Positions 24,285 to 31,601 of a stretch of DNA of 64,000 nucleotides are shown one piece after another. The DNA is from Burkholderiales bacterium (GTDB lineage Bacteria; Pseudomonadota; Gammaproteobacteria; Burkholderiales; Burkholderiaceae_C). The notes under the pieces were generated by a model. The model saw only the letters and a list, made by a program, of their open reading frames with translations. It did no database searches and was not told the DNA's origin. The translations under genes were made by a program, and so were the position numbers. The stretch spans positions 124,001-188,000 of the forward strand of contig JAFKGE010000015.1 of NCBI GenBank assembly GCA_017307865.1, given 5' to 3'. Within the stretch, counting starts at the first letter, position 1; the number at the start of each line of letters is the position of its first letter.

Positions 24285-26014
24285 TGCTGACCCGTCAAAT
24301 CGAGCTGCGCGCCGACGCTGCCGGCGATGTCGAGGCAATCCCCTGCACCATCGCCACCAATGCGCCCGTGCCGCGATCCATGGGTGCCGAAATCCTCGAT
24401 TGCACGCCCGCCGGTGTAGACCTCACGCGCGCGCCGTTGCCGCTGTTGATCGCCCATGATGCCGGTAGCCTGGCCGTGGGTCACGTTGACGCATTGGCAG
24501 CCGACGGCAACCGCGTGACCGGCCGGGCGCGCTTCGCCACCTCGCCCGAGGCTCAGCAGATTTTGGCCGACGTGAAAGCCGGCATTCACCGATCGCTCAG
24601 CGTCGGCTATCAGCACATCGGCGAGGGCGTGCCCACCGACGCCGGCACCGTGTACCGCTGGCAGCCGCATGAAGTCTCCATCGTCCCCGTTCCCGCCGAC
24701 GTCGCCGCCGGTTTTTTCCGCTCATTGCACGACACGAACATGAACACCACCGCGCCCGCCACCACCGCACCCGCCACCACCGCGCCCGCCATCAACCGCG
24801 CCGGACTGCAAGCCGAGATCATGGAGCTGGGCAAGCGCCACGGCCTGACCGACTTTGCGCGCGGCCTGGCGCAAAGCGCCACCGACATCGGCGCGGCCCG
24901 AACCGCCATCGCGAACGAGCTAGGCGCCCGTGACCTGGCCGCAGGCGGTCACATCAACGTGAGCCCGATGGACTACTCCGGTGGGCGCAACGAGCGCGAA
25001 GTCCTGATTGCTAGCCTGGCGCACCGCATGGGCGCGCGCCAGAAGGATCAGCCCATCCTGCGCGGCCTCGACGCCGTGGGCCTGGCGCTGCGCTCGCTGG
25101 AGCTGGCTGGCGAGCGTGTCTACTCCGACATGAGCCGCACGCAGATCATTGAGCGCGCCATGCACGGCACGGGCGACTTCCCGAACCTGCTGGGCGCTGC
25201 GGCTGGCCGTGTGCTTCATGATGCCTACGCCGCCGCGCCGGCCGCGCTGAAAGCGGTTGCACGCGAAACCCTGCTGCCCGACTTTCGCGACCGCACTGCG
25301 GTTCGCTTGGGCAGCGCGCCGTCGCTGGAGAAGGTCAACGAGCACGGCGAGTTCCACTACGGCACCATCGAAGAGGGCGCCGCCGTCTGGCGCCTGGCGA
25401 CCTACGGCCGCATTTTCTCCATCACGCGCCAAGCCCTGGTCAATGACGATCTGGGCGCCTTCGGCGACCTGGTGCGCATGTTTGCCGAGGCCGCTGCGCG
25501 CCGTGAGGCCGACGAGCTGGTCAAGGCCCTGACGAGCCCCGGTCAGGTCGACGGCGCCGCCCTGTTCAGCAGCGCGCGCAGCACGCAGACCGCGCGCAAG
25601 CTGACGCTGGCCGGACTGGGCGTTGCCGTGCAGGCGCTGCGCAGTCAAAAGCATTTCGGCGAGCTGGTCGCCCAAGAGCCCGGCGCCATCGTGGTGCCCG
25701 CCGCGCTGGAAATGACCGCGCGCCAATTGGTGGCCAGCATCAGCGCCACCAAGACCAGCGACGTGCAGCCCTTCGGCCCGCTGGGCGTGGTGGTCGAGCC
25801 GCGCCTGACCGATGCCGATGGATGGTATTTGGTGGCCGTCAATCAGCGCGCCCTCGAATACGGCTACCTGGACGGCGAGGCCGGCCCGCAGATCAGCCAG
25901 CGCGAGGGCTTCGAGGTCGACGGCCTGGAGGTCAAGGCCCGCCTGGACTTCGGTTGCGGCTGGGTCTCGCCCGTTGGCTGGGTGCAGAACACCGGCGCCA
26001 CTGGCGACGTATAA
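24284..26014 (+). CDS. Fused HK97 prohead protease and major capsid protein
   Basis: This 576-residue polyprotein has an S78-type prohead protease in residues 1-150: DLTRAPLPLLIAHDA carries the catalytic His, and GIHRSLSVGY carries the catalytic Ser. A linker made of three TTAPA units (24746-24790) follows, then a scaffold-like helix and an HK97-fold capsid domain from about 220 to the end, including EHGEFHYGTIEEGAAVWRLATYGRIFSITRQALVNDDLGAF. The protease would cleave the linker during prohead maturation. An in-frame ATG at 24740 could give the capsid part alone, but no ribosome-binding site is visible. It is the only structural gene of the island. Confidence 0.9.
   Translation: MLTRQIELRADAAGDVEAIPCTIATNAPVPRSMGAEILDCTPAGVDLTRAPLPLLIAHDAGSLAVGHVDALAADGNRVTGRARFATSPEAQQILADVKAGIHRSLSVGYQHIGEGVPTDAGTVYRWQPHEVSIVPVPADVAAGFFRSLHDTNMNTTAPATTAPATTAPAINRAGLQAEIMELGKRHGLTDFARGLAQSATDIGAARTAIANELGARDLAAGGHINVSPMDYSGGRNEREVLIASLAHRMGARQKDQPILRGLDAVGLALRSLELAGERVYSDMSRTQIIERAMHGTGDFPNLLGAAAGRVLHDAYAAAPAALKAVARETLLPDFRDRTAVRLGSAPSLEKVNEHGEFHYGTIEEGAAVWRLATYGRIFSITRQALVNDDLGAFGDLVRMFAEAAARREADELVKALTSPGQVDGAALFSSARSTQTARKLTLAGLGVAVQALRSQKHFGELVAQEPGAIVVPAALEMTARQLVASISATKTSDVQPFGPLGVVVEPRLTDADGWYLVAVNQRALEYGYLDGEAGPQISQREGFEVDGLEVKARLDFGCGWVSPVGWVQNTGATGDV
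24746..24790 (+). repeat. 15-bp tandem repeat (x3) in the capsid linker
   Basis: ACCACCGC(G/A)CCCGCC is repeated three times and encodes TTAPA each time, between the protease and capsid domains. Confidence 0.9.
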
Positions 26015-26121
26015 CGAACACCGCGTTTCGGCGGTTACCGCGCCCGCTTGTCTGGCATTGCAAGCGGCACGCCTCCCCTGCGGACGTACCCACCGGCGGC
26101 GAGGGAAGGCACCTACACCAC

Positions 26122-26150
26122 AAGCCCGGCCGCGTGCCGGGCTTTTCTTT
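26122..26150 (+). terminator. Rho-independent terminator after the capsid gene
   Basis: The stem AAGCCCGGC/GCCGGGCTT with a five-base loop is followed by TTCTTT, about 110 bases after the capsid stop. It probably ends the island 1 late operon. Confidence 0.85.
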
Positions 26151-26213
26151 GCGGCATGGACGCAGCCGACTGGTGGTCGCATCCGCGCCACAAGATGGGT
26201 CACGCGACGATTT

Positions 26214-26232
26214 GTCGGTATTTTTGACGGTA
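26214..26232. promoter_or_regulatory. Putative integrase arm-type site, island 1 right end
   Basis: GTCGGTA-TTTTTGACGGTA lies 55 bases before att copy 2. The motif is of the same GACGGTA variant as at the left end of island 1. Confidence 0.55.
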
Positions 26233-26286
26233 TGTCAGGATGACGATTGGTGAAAACCTAGCATCCATGCGGTCTACACAGTGATA

Positions 26287-26353
26287 TTCGATTCCGGCAG
26301 CCGCACCAGTTCAAGGTCTCACGAAGTCCAAGAACCTCCCGAAACCCGCATGC
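26287..26353 (+). repeat. Attachment site copy 2 (between islands 1 and 2)
   Basis: These 67 bases are identical to 17338-17405 except for one missing G in the acceptor end (GCCG-CACCA), followed by a variant of the same terminator hairpin. It is a tRNA 3' end without a 5' half. Confidence 0.9.
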
Positions 26354-26484
26354 AGCCTAGCATCGCGGGTTTTTTTGTTATCCCCGTTAGTCCCGATTGA
26401 TACCATGACATACCAGCAAATTGATGGCACTTTTGTTGGTATGGAGCCAAACCAGCCAAATCGGATACCAACACGGGAGCACGG

Positions 26485-27492
26485 ATGCCTGAACTTGGCA
26501 TTGCGTGTCTGTTGTCAGCAGTCGCAGATGTGCAAGCCAAAAGACAACGAAACATGACCACCTTCCACCCACGCGCCGACGATAACGGCAAGCACCGTCA
26601 AATCCTGAAACCGAGCCAACCCACCGATCTGGGCACATGGAGCGACCCATCCGCGATAGCACGTGCGGTGCCCGACAGCACCATGCCTGATTTGATTGGC
26701 GACGTGTCTGTGGCTGCATGGAACGACGCACCTGCCACTTCAGAGGACTGGGAACTGCTCGTTAAAGGCCTGACGTTCAGTGAGCCGCCGATGCCCAGCG
26801 CGTTAGGCAAGAAGCCGGCCGCAGGCGTGGTGACGATCGAGCCAGACGGCAGGGTGTGGGCAGTCGCGCCGACCGACGGGTATGGCGGCTACGCGACGAC
26901 CTTTCCCAAGGGAAAGCTCGATGGTTTGAGCCCACGCGCCACGGCCATCAAGGAAGCTTTCGAGGAATCCGGCTTGCGTGTCGAGCTGACTGGTTATCTG
27001 TGCGACATTGTCCGCACCACCAGCGTGACGCGCTACTACACCGCGCGGCGCGTTGGCGGCAACCCGGCGGCGATGGGTTGGGAATCGCAGGCGGTCATGC
27101 TGGTGCCGATCAATGAACTGCGCAGCGTGACGACGCACCCCAACGACGCCCCGATCATCTCTGCTCTGCCCCACCGCGCAATCATTGCCTACGAGTGGGG
27201 GCTGGCATCCGGGCATAGGGTTCTCGATACGCTAGCGGGATACTTCGCGCGCTATGGCGAGTGGCCGACAGAAATTTCCATTGAGATAGACATGCACGAT
27301 GGACTCCGTGACACCATCTTCACCCCGTATGGATGGCGACTGTTGAATGAACGACTGAAGGTGCATGCAACCGACACACCACGGCTGGAAGCCGAAGGAG
27401 GTCACGGACAGAAGCACAGCTATGACACGAATGGCCCCGTCGATCTACGCAAACGGGCCAGCGAATGGATTTGGAACGTCGACCTGACTTGA
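26485..27492 (+). CDS. Nudix hydrolase with N- and C-terminal extensions
   Basis: This protein is 335 residues from ATG 26485 (ACGGGAG ribosome-binding site) or 312 from ATG 26554, where conserved-looking sequence begins. The Nudix box is GKLDGLSPRATAIKEAFEESGL: KEAFEESG keeps the metal-binding Glu pair, but the first half is one residue short and lacks the first Glu of GX5E. LPKG-type context (TFPKGKLD) resembles ADP-ribose or diphosphoinositol-type Nudix enzymes. About 110 N-terminal and 110 C-terminal residues are unassigned. Together with the neighbouring genes an ADP-ribose or nucleotide substrate is a reasonable guess. Confidence 0.78.
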   Translation: MPELGIACLLSAVADVQAKRQRNMTTFHPRADDNGKHRQILKPSQPTDLGTWSDPSAIARAVPDSTMPDLIGDVSVAAWNDAPATSEDWELLVKGLTFSEPPMPSALGKKPAAGVVTIEPDGRVWAVAPTDGYGGYATTFPKGKLDGLSPRATAIKEAFEESGLRVELTGYLCDIVRTTSVTRYYTARRVGGNPAAMGWESQAVMLVPINELRSVTTHPNDAPIISALPHRAIIAYEWGLASGHRVLDTLAGYFARYGEWPTEISIEIDMHDGLRDTIFTPYGWRLLNERLKVHATDTPRLEAEGGHGQKHSYDTNGPVDLRKRASEWIWNVDLT

Positions 27493-27507
27493 CAGAGGAG
27501 TGAACCC

Positions 27508-27843
27508 ATGTGGCTGTGCCTGAACAATGCATTCCTGTCCATCGTGGACAAGGACTGCGCCCCCGACGAACTGCTGGTTCGCGCGCGCCGTGATGGCGAC
27601 ATCGAGCGCGTCTTTCCGGGGGCCGAGGTCGAAGTGACGCTGGGCAACGACTACCGCTGCCGGGCACGCATCAAGCGCGCCGAGGTGGCCGCTGCGATCA
27701 CCCAGCGCGTGATGGACATCGACTACAGCAACTTCAAGGGTTCGACCAAGGACAAGCCCTTGCACGATGCGTACATGGGCGTGTGGAGCGCCATCGGCAA
27801 GCTGCAGCCGGGTGGGCCCTACAGCAGCGGAATGCGCCGGTAA
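27508..27843 (+). CDS. Small conserved protein of unknown function
   Basis: This 111-residue protein starts MWLCLNNAFLSIVDKD, a beta-rich opening typical of a small conserved family I have seen in mobile islands but cannot name. RVFPGAEVEVTLGNDYRCRARIKRAEVAAAI looks like a beta-strand pair followed by a helix. GAGGAG precedes the start, 15 bases after the Nudix stop, so both form an operon. It may be a partner of the Nudix enzyme. Confidence 0.72.
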   Translation: MWLCLNNAFLSIVDKDCAPDELLVRARRDGDIERVFPGAEVEVTLGNDYRCRARIKRAEVAAAITQRVMDIDYSNFKGSTKDKPLHDAYMGVWSAIGKLQPGGPYSSGMRR

Positions 27844-27872
27844 CCCAAAGCCATGCTGGGCGGCCGGCGCCG

Positions 27873-28316
27873 TCAGCCTGCCCGCTCCCGCTCGCGTGCC
27901 TCGGCGGCCTGCTCGGCATCATCGTGGGGATCGCAGGAGGCACACAGCACGGCCAATTGCCGGTCGCCGATGCACTGGGCAACCTCCCCGCTTTCATCCA
28001 GCTGCAGCGTGACCTGCGCAAAGGCCGTGTGCGGCTGGGTGCCATCGACCGGCCCGCCGCATTGGCCACAGGGCATGATCGGCTCCGCCTTGGGGCTGAG
28101 GAACTTCAACCCCAGCGCGGCGATGACCTGCGGCTCCTGGCTGTCGCGGCACTGCGCGCTGCAGTAGTTGCGCAGGGTGTCGGCATCCTCGATATGAAGC
28201 ATGCTCTGGATCGCTTCCCCCACCCGCTGAAATTCCAGTCGCTGCCGGCGCCAGTCGAGGGTGCGCAGCGGCGAGGCAAACTCCTGCTGGCAGACCGAAC
28301 AGAGGAAGCGCATCAA
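27873..28316 (-). CDS. Cys-rich zinc-ribbon protein
   Basis: This 147-residue protein has several Cys pairs: C-x2-C near residue 6 (CSVC), YCSAQC near 51, CGQCGG near 82 and CASC near 125. They suggest two zinc ribbons. The C-terminus is an acidic/basic helix (DDAEQAAEARERERAG). It overlaps the upstream gene by four bases (ATGA) and follows it in the same operon. I recognise no named family; zinc ribbons of this type bind nucleic acid or protein. Confidence 0.7.
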   Translation of the reverse strand: MMRFLCSVCQQEFASPLRTLDWRRQRLEFQRVGEAIQSMLHIEDADTLRNYCSAQCRDSQEPQVIAALGLKFLSPKAEPIMPCGQCGGPVDGTQPHTAFAQVTLQLDESGEVAQCIGDRQLAVLCASCDPHDDAEQAAEARERERAG

Positions 28317-29350
28317 CGGGCTCCAGAAGGGTTCGAGCTGGGCACATACCGGCCCACCAGCTCGCGCGTGGCACGCGACGGCGCGCCGTAGCAGACGATG
28401 CGCACATCCAGCGCCCAGCCGCGCGCCAGATCCAGCGCCCGGGCCATGGCGTCATGGATCCAGTCGTCGTCGTTGCCGAACGCCCCGCCGCCCAGGTGCG
28501 TCAGCAGCACCACGTTGGTGCCGCCGGCCTGCGCATTCTCGGCAGCGGCCAGCAGGGTGGCCTCGTAGGCGGCCTCGAGCACCAGGCGGGCAAACGGCGC
28601 CCATTGCGCGGCCGGCACGCGGGTGTAGGCCACGGGCAGGGCCGAGCAGAACGCCTGGGAAACGATGGGCCGAGGTTCGCCCTCGGCATCGGTGACCTCC
28701 ACCCCGGCATGAACCCCGATGCGCAGGTGGCCACGCAAGCCGTCGATCAGGGCCGGATCAGCGGATTTCAGGGCTTGGGCGATGGCCTGCAACCCGTCCG
28801 ATCTGGCCAGGGCGTAGCCGTTTTGCATGCGCCAGAGTTCGGGCACAGAGCGGCCGGTCAGCTCGCCCAAGGCAGCGCCCAAGTCGGCCAGGCCATCCAA
28901 CTGCCGGTCGCGGGTCTGGCCGATGGCACCGCCACACGGCGTGAAGTAGTTGCGGTAGATGGTGGCTGCACCGGCGGCCATGGCGCAGGCCGGGCCCTGG
29001 GTGCGGTCATGGGCGTAGCGCGTGACACCGTCCTCGGGCGAGACGTTGGGGCCGACCATCTCCAGCAGGTTGAACTGGCTGGCGACCTGGAGCAGCGCGC
29101 CAGCGAATTCCGGCTGGCGGTGCAGCGCACGCACGTCGCCGGTGACGATGCTCACCTTGAGCGATCCGGGGGAAGCGCCCACGCGACGGCGCAACTCGGC
29201 CAAGGAGGGCAGCTCCAGCCGCCCGATGCCATAGCTCTGGCCGTTGACCATGGAGCGCAGACGATCACCCTCGACCACCAACTGCCGGCGCGTTTCGTCG
29301 CTGCCCGATTCCCGAAAGCCCGTCAGACGCTCAAACCAGTCCATGTCCAT
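28313..29350 (-). CDS. Possible macrodomain-like (ADP-ribose-binding) protein
   Basis: This 345-residue soluble protein has landmarks that recall macrodomain-like proteins: LKVSIVTGDVRALHRQPEFAGALLQVASQFNLLEMV (strand, GD, helix), then the conserved GVTRYAHDRTQGPACAMAAGA, and near the C-terminus NVVLLTHLGGGAFGND, which resembles the glycine-rich phosphate loop that binds ADP-ribose. This assignment is by motif and I cannot confirm it. It is the first gene of a two-gene minus-strand operon with the zinc-ribbon protein, facing the Nudix operon. If right, the island encodes two ADP-ribose-related proteins. Confidence 0.6.
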   Translation of the reverse strand: MDMDWFERLTGFRESGSDETRRQLVVEGDRLRSMVNGQSYGIGRLELPSLAELRRRVGASPGSLKVSIVTGDVRALHRQPEFAGALLQVASQFNLLEMVGPNVSPEDGVTRYAHDRTQGPACAMAAGAATIYRNYFTPCGGAIGQTRDRQLDGLADLGAALGELTGRSVPELWRMQNGYALARSDGLQAIAQALKSADPALIDGLRGHLRIGVHAGVEVTDAEGEPRPIVSQAFCSALPVAYTRVPAAQWAPFARLVLEAAYEATLLAAAENAQAGGTNVVLLTHLGGGAFGNDDDWIHDAMARALDLARGWALDVRIVCYGAPSRATRELVGRYVPSSNPSGAR

Positions 29351-29436
29351 CCCTCACACGGCCATGATCGGCCGCTCGGGTGATGTTGCCATCTCCTGAT
29401 GACCTCGGGGTCAAAAAATGGGACACGGCGCGAATT

Positions 29437-29455
29437 GTTGGTATTTTTGTTGGTA
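29437..29455. promoter_or_regulatory. Putative integrase arm-type site, island 2 right end
   Basis: GTTGGTA-TTTTTGTTGGTA lies about 55 bases before att copy 3, the same distance as in island 1 but with the GTTGGTA variant. Confidence 0.55.
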
Positions 29456-29509
29456 TGTTGAACATTTAATTTCTGAAAACCGCCTGTTCATACGGGTATC
29501 CGGATCAAA

Positions 29510-29665
29510 TTCGATTCCCGCAGCCGCACCATTCGATAGTCTCAAGATACCGTCAGATTGCCTCACAAACCCGCATGCTTCCTGGCAATGCGGGTTTTTT
29601 CTTGTCTGCCGCAATCGCAGGATGCAGCATTGAAGCGCGCATTTTTGACGGTATTTTTGACGGTA
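29510..29665 (+). repeat. Attachment site copy 3 with integrase-leader scar
   Basis: TTCGATTCCCGCAGCCGCACC begins the copy. Bases 29567-29665 match 17394-17492 (tRNA terminator plus the tandem TTTTTGACGGTA arm sites) at 96 of 99 positions, yet no integrase follows: the 5'-nucleotidase gene ends 11 bases on. This looks like the left end of a third, deleted element. The gap 29351-29675 holds nothing else. Confidence 0.85.
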
Positions 29666-29675
29666 CTTTCGACCT

Positions 29676-31457
29676 TCACCGGTGCCACCCCACAATCCGC
29701 GGCGCCAGCGGTAGTGTCATCGGTCCGTTGGCGCTTTGCGCGCTGATGTAGTCGGCCAGCGCGTCCACGTCCAACCCGCCGCCGATGATGTCGCGCCCCT
29801 GGGTGAAGACGCTGAAGTTGTCGCCGCCCGCGCCCAGGTAGCTTTGCACGCCGACGCGGTAGGCGCGCTGCGGCTCGATGGGCTGGCCGTGCAGGCGCAT
29901 CGCGCCGATGCGCTGGCCGGCGGGGGCGCTGCGGTCGACGGCGTAGTCGAAGCCTTGCGATACCTGCAGGATGCGCGGGCTGGCGACGGTGTTGGTGCCG
30001 CTGTCGAACTGCTGCTCCAGCAGCTGGCGGATCTGCGCGCCACTGAGCGTGAGCGTCATCAGCGTGTTGCCGAAGGGCTGCGCCGCGTACAGCTGCCCAT
30101 ACGTGACGCGGCCGTCGGCGGCCGGCAGCAGGTCGGCGCGCACGCCGCCCGGGTTCATGAAGGCCAGCTGCGCGCCGCCGGCCGCCGGGCCTTGCGTGGC
30201 GGCCAGGATGGCGTCGGCGACGATGCGGCCCAGCACGGATTCGCCGTGGGCGCCCGGCTGCCGCGTGGCGGGCGCGGCCAGGCGGCCGGCCGGGGCAGCG
30301 GCCAGTGGCGCGGCGGCGGCCTCGTAGCGCGCCACCAGCGCGGCCACCGCCGGGTCGGGCGCAAGCACGGGCCAAGCCGGCTGCAGCGGCACCACGCCCC
30401 GCGGCCCGGTGAAGGCCTGGCCTTGCGCGATGTGCTGGCGCGCCGCGCGTCGCACCACGCGGCGCGTGCGCACGTCCACCGTCAGCTGCACCTCGGTCAG
30501 CAGGGTGCCGTACAGGCCGGAGCTGGTCAGCCAGAACGGCTTGGCGGGGTTGACGCGCGCGTAGTCGCACACATAGGCGCGATGCGTGTGGCCGGAGACG
30601 ACCAGGTCGACCTGATCGGACAGGCGGTCGAGGATGGGCACGATGTCGCCCGACAGGCCGGCGCAGCTGGCGTCCTGCAAGCCGCTGCGGGTACGGCCGC
30701 CTTCGTGGATCAGCACCACGATGACATCGGCGCCCTGCGCGCGCAGCGGCGCGATTTGCGCGTTGACGGTGGCGGCCTCGTCGGCAAAGCTGAGGCCCGC
30801 CACGCCGCTGGGGCGCACCATGTGCGGCGTGTTCTTCAGCGTCAGGCCGATGAAGCCGACGCCGATGCGCACGCCGTCCTGCTCGAAGAACCGGATGCCG
30901 GTGGCGGGCAGCAGCGGCTGGCCGTCGGCGCGCACGGTGTTGGCCGCCAGGTACTGAAAGTGCGCGCCGGCAAACGGCTGGCTGAGCTGGCACGGTACCT
31001 TGGCCGTGAAGCGCTCGCAGCCGCCGTGCTGCAGGCGCAGCAGCTCGTGCCAGCCCTGGTCGTACTCGTGGTTGCCGGTGGCGGCAAAGTCCAGTTGCAT
31101 CAGGTTCAGCGCCTCGATGGTGGGCTCGTCCAGAAACAGCGAGGACACCATGGGCGAGGCGCCGATCAGGTCGCCTGCCGCCACCAGCACGCTGTGCGGG
31201 TGCGCCGCGCGCTGCTGGGCGACGAGCGTGGCCAGGTAGGCCGCGCCGCCAGCGGGCACCGGCACCGGCGCTTCGTCCGGCGCGGCGGCGTTGACCGCCA
31301 GGCCCGGCGGCGCCAGGTTGCCGTGCAGGTCGTTGAAGCCCAGCACGGTGATGTCCATCGTGCGCGGGCGCGCCAGCTCGCCCGTGCCGCCGCACGCGGC
31401 CAGGGCGGCGGCCAGGGCCAGGCCGGCGACGGTGCACGCCCAGCGATGCCATGACAT
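29676..31457 (-). CDS. 5'-nucleotidase/UshA-like metallophosphatase lipoprotein
   Basis: This 593-residue protein has a lipoprotein signal (GLALAAALAAC, Cys near residue 22). Its N-terminal calcineurin-like domain has FNDLHG, AAGDLIGASP, ATGNHEYDQG, LIHEGG and SGHTHRAYVC as metal ligands. A C-terminal 5'-nucleotidase domain follows (GGVRADLLP, GQLYAAQPFGNTL, YLGAGGDNF). It hydrolyses extracellular nucleotides or related phosphoesters in the periplasm. Start 31457 gives the lipobox; ATG 31520 would add a non-signal leader. Its stop is 11 bases from the scar of the tRNA-Thr elements, so insertion stopped just short of the gene. Confidence 0.88.
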   Translation of the reverse strand: MSWHRWACTVAGLALAAALAACGGTGELARPRTMDITVLGFNDLHGNLAPPGLAVNAAAPDEAPVPVPAGGAAYLATLVAQQRAAHPHSVLVAAGDLIGASPMVSSLFLDEPTIEALNLMQLDFAATGNHEYDQGWHELLRLQHGGCERFTAKVPCQLSQPFAGAHFQYLAANTVRADGQPLLPATGIRFFEQDGVRIGVGFIGLTLKNTPHMVRPSGVAGLSFADEAATVNAQIAPLRAQGADVIVVLIHEGGRTRSGLQDASCAGLSGDIVPILDRLSDQVDLVVSGHTHRAYVCDYARVNPAKPFWLTSSGLYGTLLTEVQLTVDVRTRRVVRRAARQHIAQGQAFTGPRGVVPLQPAWPVLAPDPAVAALVARYEAAAAPLAAAPAGRLAAPATRQPGAHGESVLGRIVADAILAATQGPAAGGAQLAFMNPGGVRADLLPAADGRVTYGQLYAAQPFGNTLMTLTLSGAQIRQLLEQQFDSGTNTVASPRILQVSQGFDYAVDRSAPAGQRIGAMRLHGQPIEPQRAYRVGVQSYLGAGGDNFSVFTQGRDIIGGGLDVDALADYISAQSANGPMTLPLAPRIVGWHR

Positions 31458-31553
31458 CGCGGCAGCTTGCGGGCACGTGGCACCCGCGGTCTTTTGCGTC
31501 ACCTCAGCACTCCTTGACAAGGGCGGCGCGCGCCCTCAGCAACTTTCGCGTGG

Positions 31554-31567
31554 TTGATATGCATCAA
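31554..31567. promoter_or_regulatory. FNR/Anr-type operator
   Basis: TTGAT-ATGC-ATCAA is a perfect palindrome matching the FNR/Dnr consensus TTGAT-N4-ATCAA. It lies 34 bases before the Crp/Fnr-family gene and about 100 bases before the divergent nucleotidase gene. Confidence 0.7.
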
Positions 31568-31601
31568 TGCCCCGGCCGCGGGCCAAAGGCACAGTGCGCC
31601 C

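Larger units (their letters stand above)
17339..26353 (+). mobile_element. Island 1: compact phage-satellite-like element in tRNA-Thr
   Basis: A 9-kb element lies between att copies 1 and 2. Gene order is integrase, unknown cargo, AlpA-like regulator, two small genes, TOPRIM protein, DUF3987 protein, iteron-like repeats, small genes, and a prohead protease-capsid fusion. All genes are on the plus strand. There is no portal, terminase, tail or lysis gene, which separates it from a complete prophage. It resembles capsid-carrying phage satellites or a strongly reduced prophage. Confidence 0.85.
26304..29532. mobile_element. Island 2: integrase-less cargo island
   Basis: About 3.2 kb lies between att copies 2 and 3. 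It holds four genes: Nudix, a small conserved protein, a zinc-ribbon protein and a possible macrodomain-like protein. Both ends carry GTTGGTA-type arm motifs (26431-26442 and 29437-29455), which differ from island 1. The sequence before the Nudix start (ATACCAACACGGGAG) is laid out like the integrase leader of island 1, suggesting that an integrase gene once began here and was lost. It could move only with a helper integrase. Confidence 0.7.

Noticed and set aside
26281-26305. Second tRNA-Thr gene at att copy 2
   Set aside because: Only the T-loop, T-stem 3' strand and CCA end are present, with one acceptor base missing. There is no D arm or anticodon arm.
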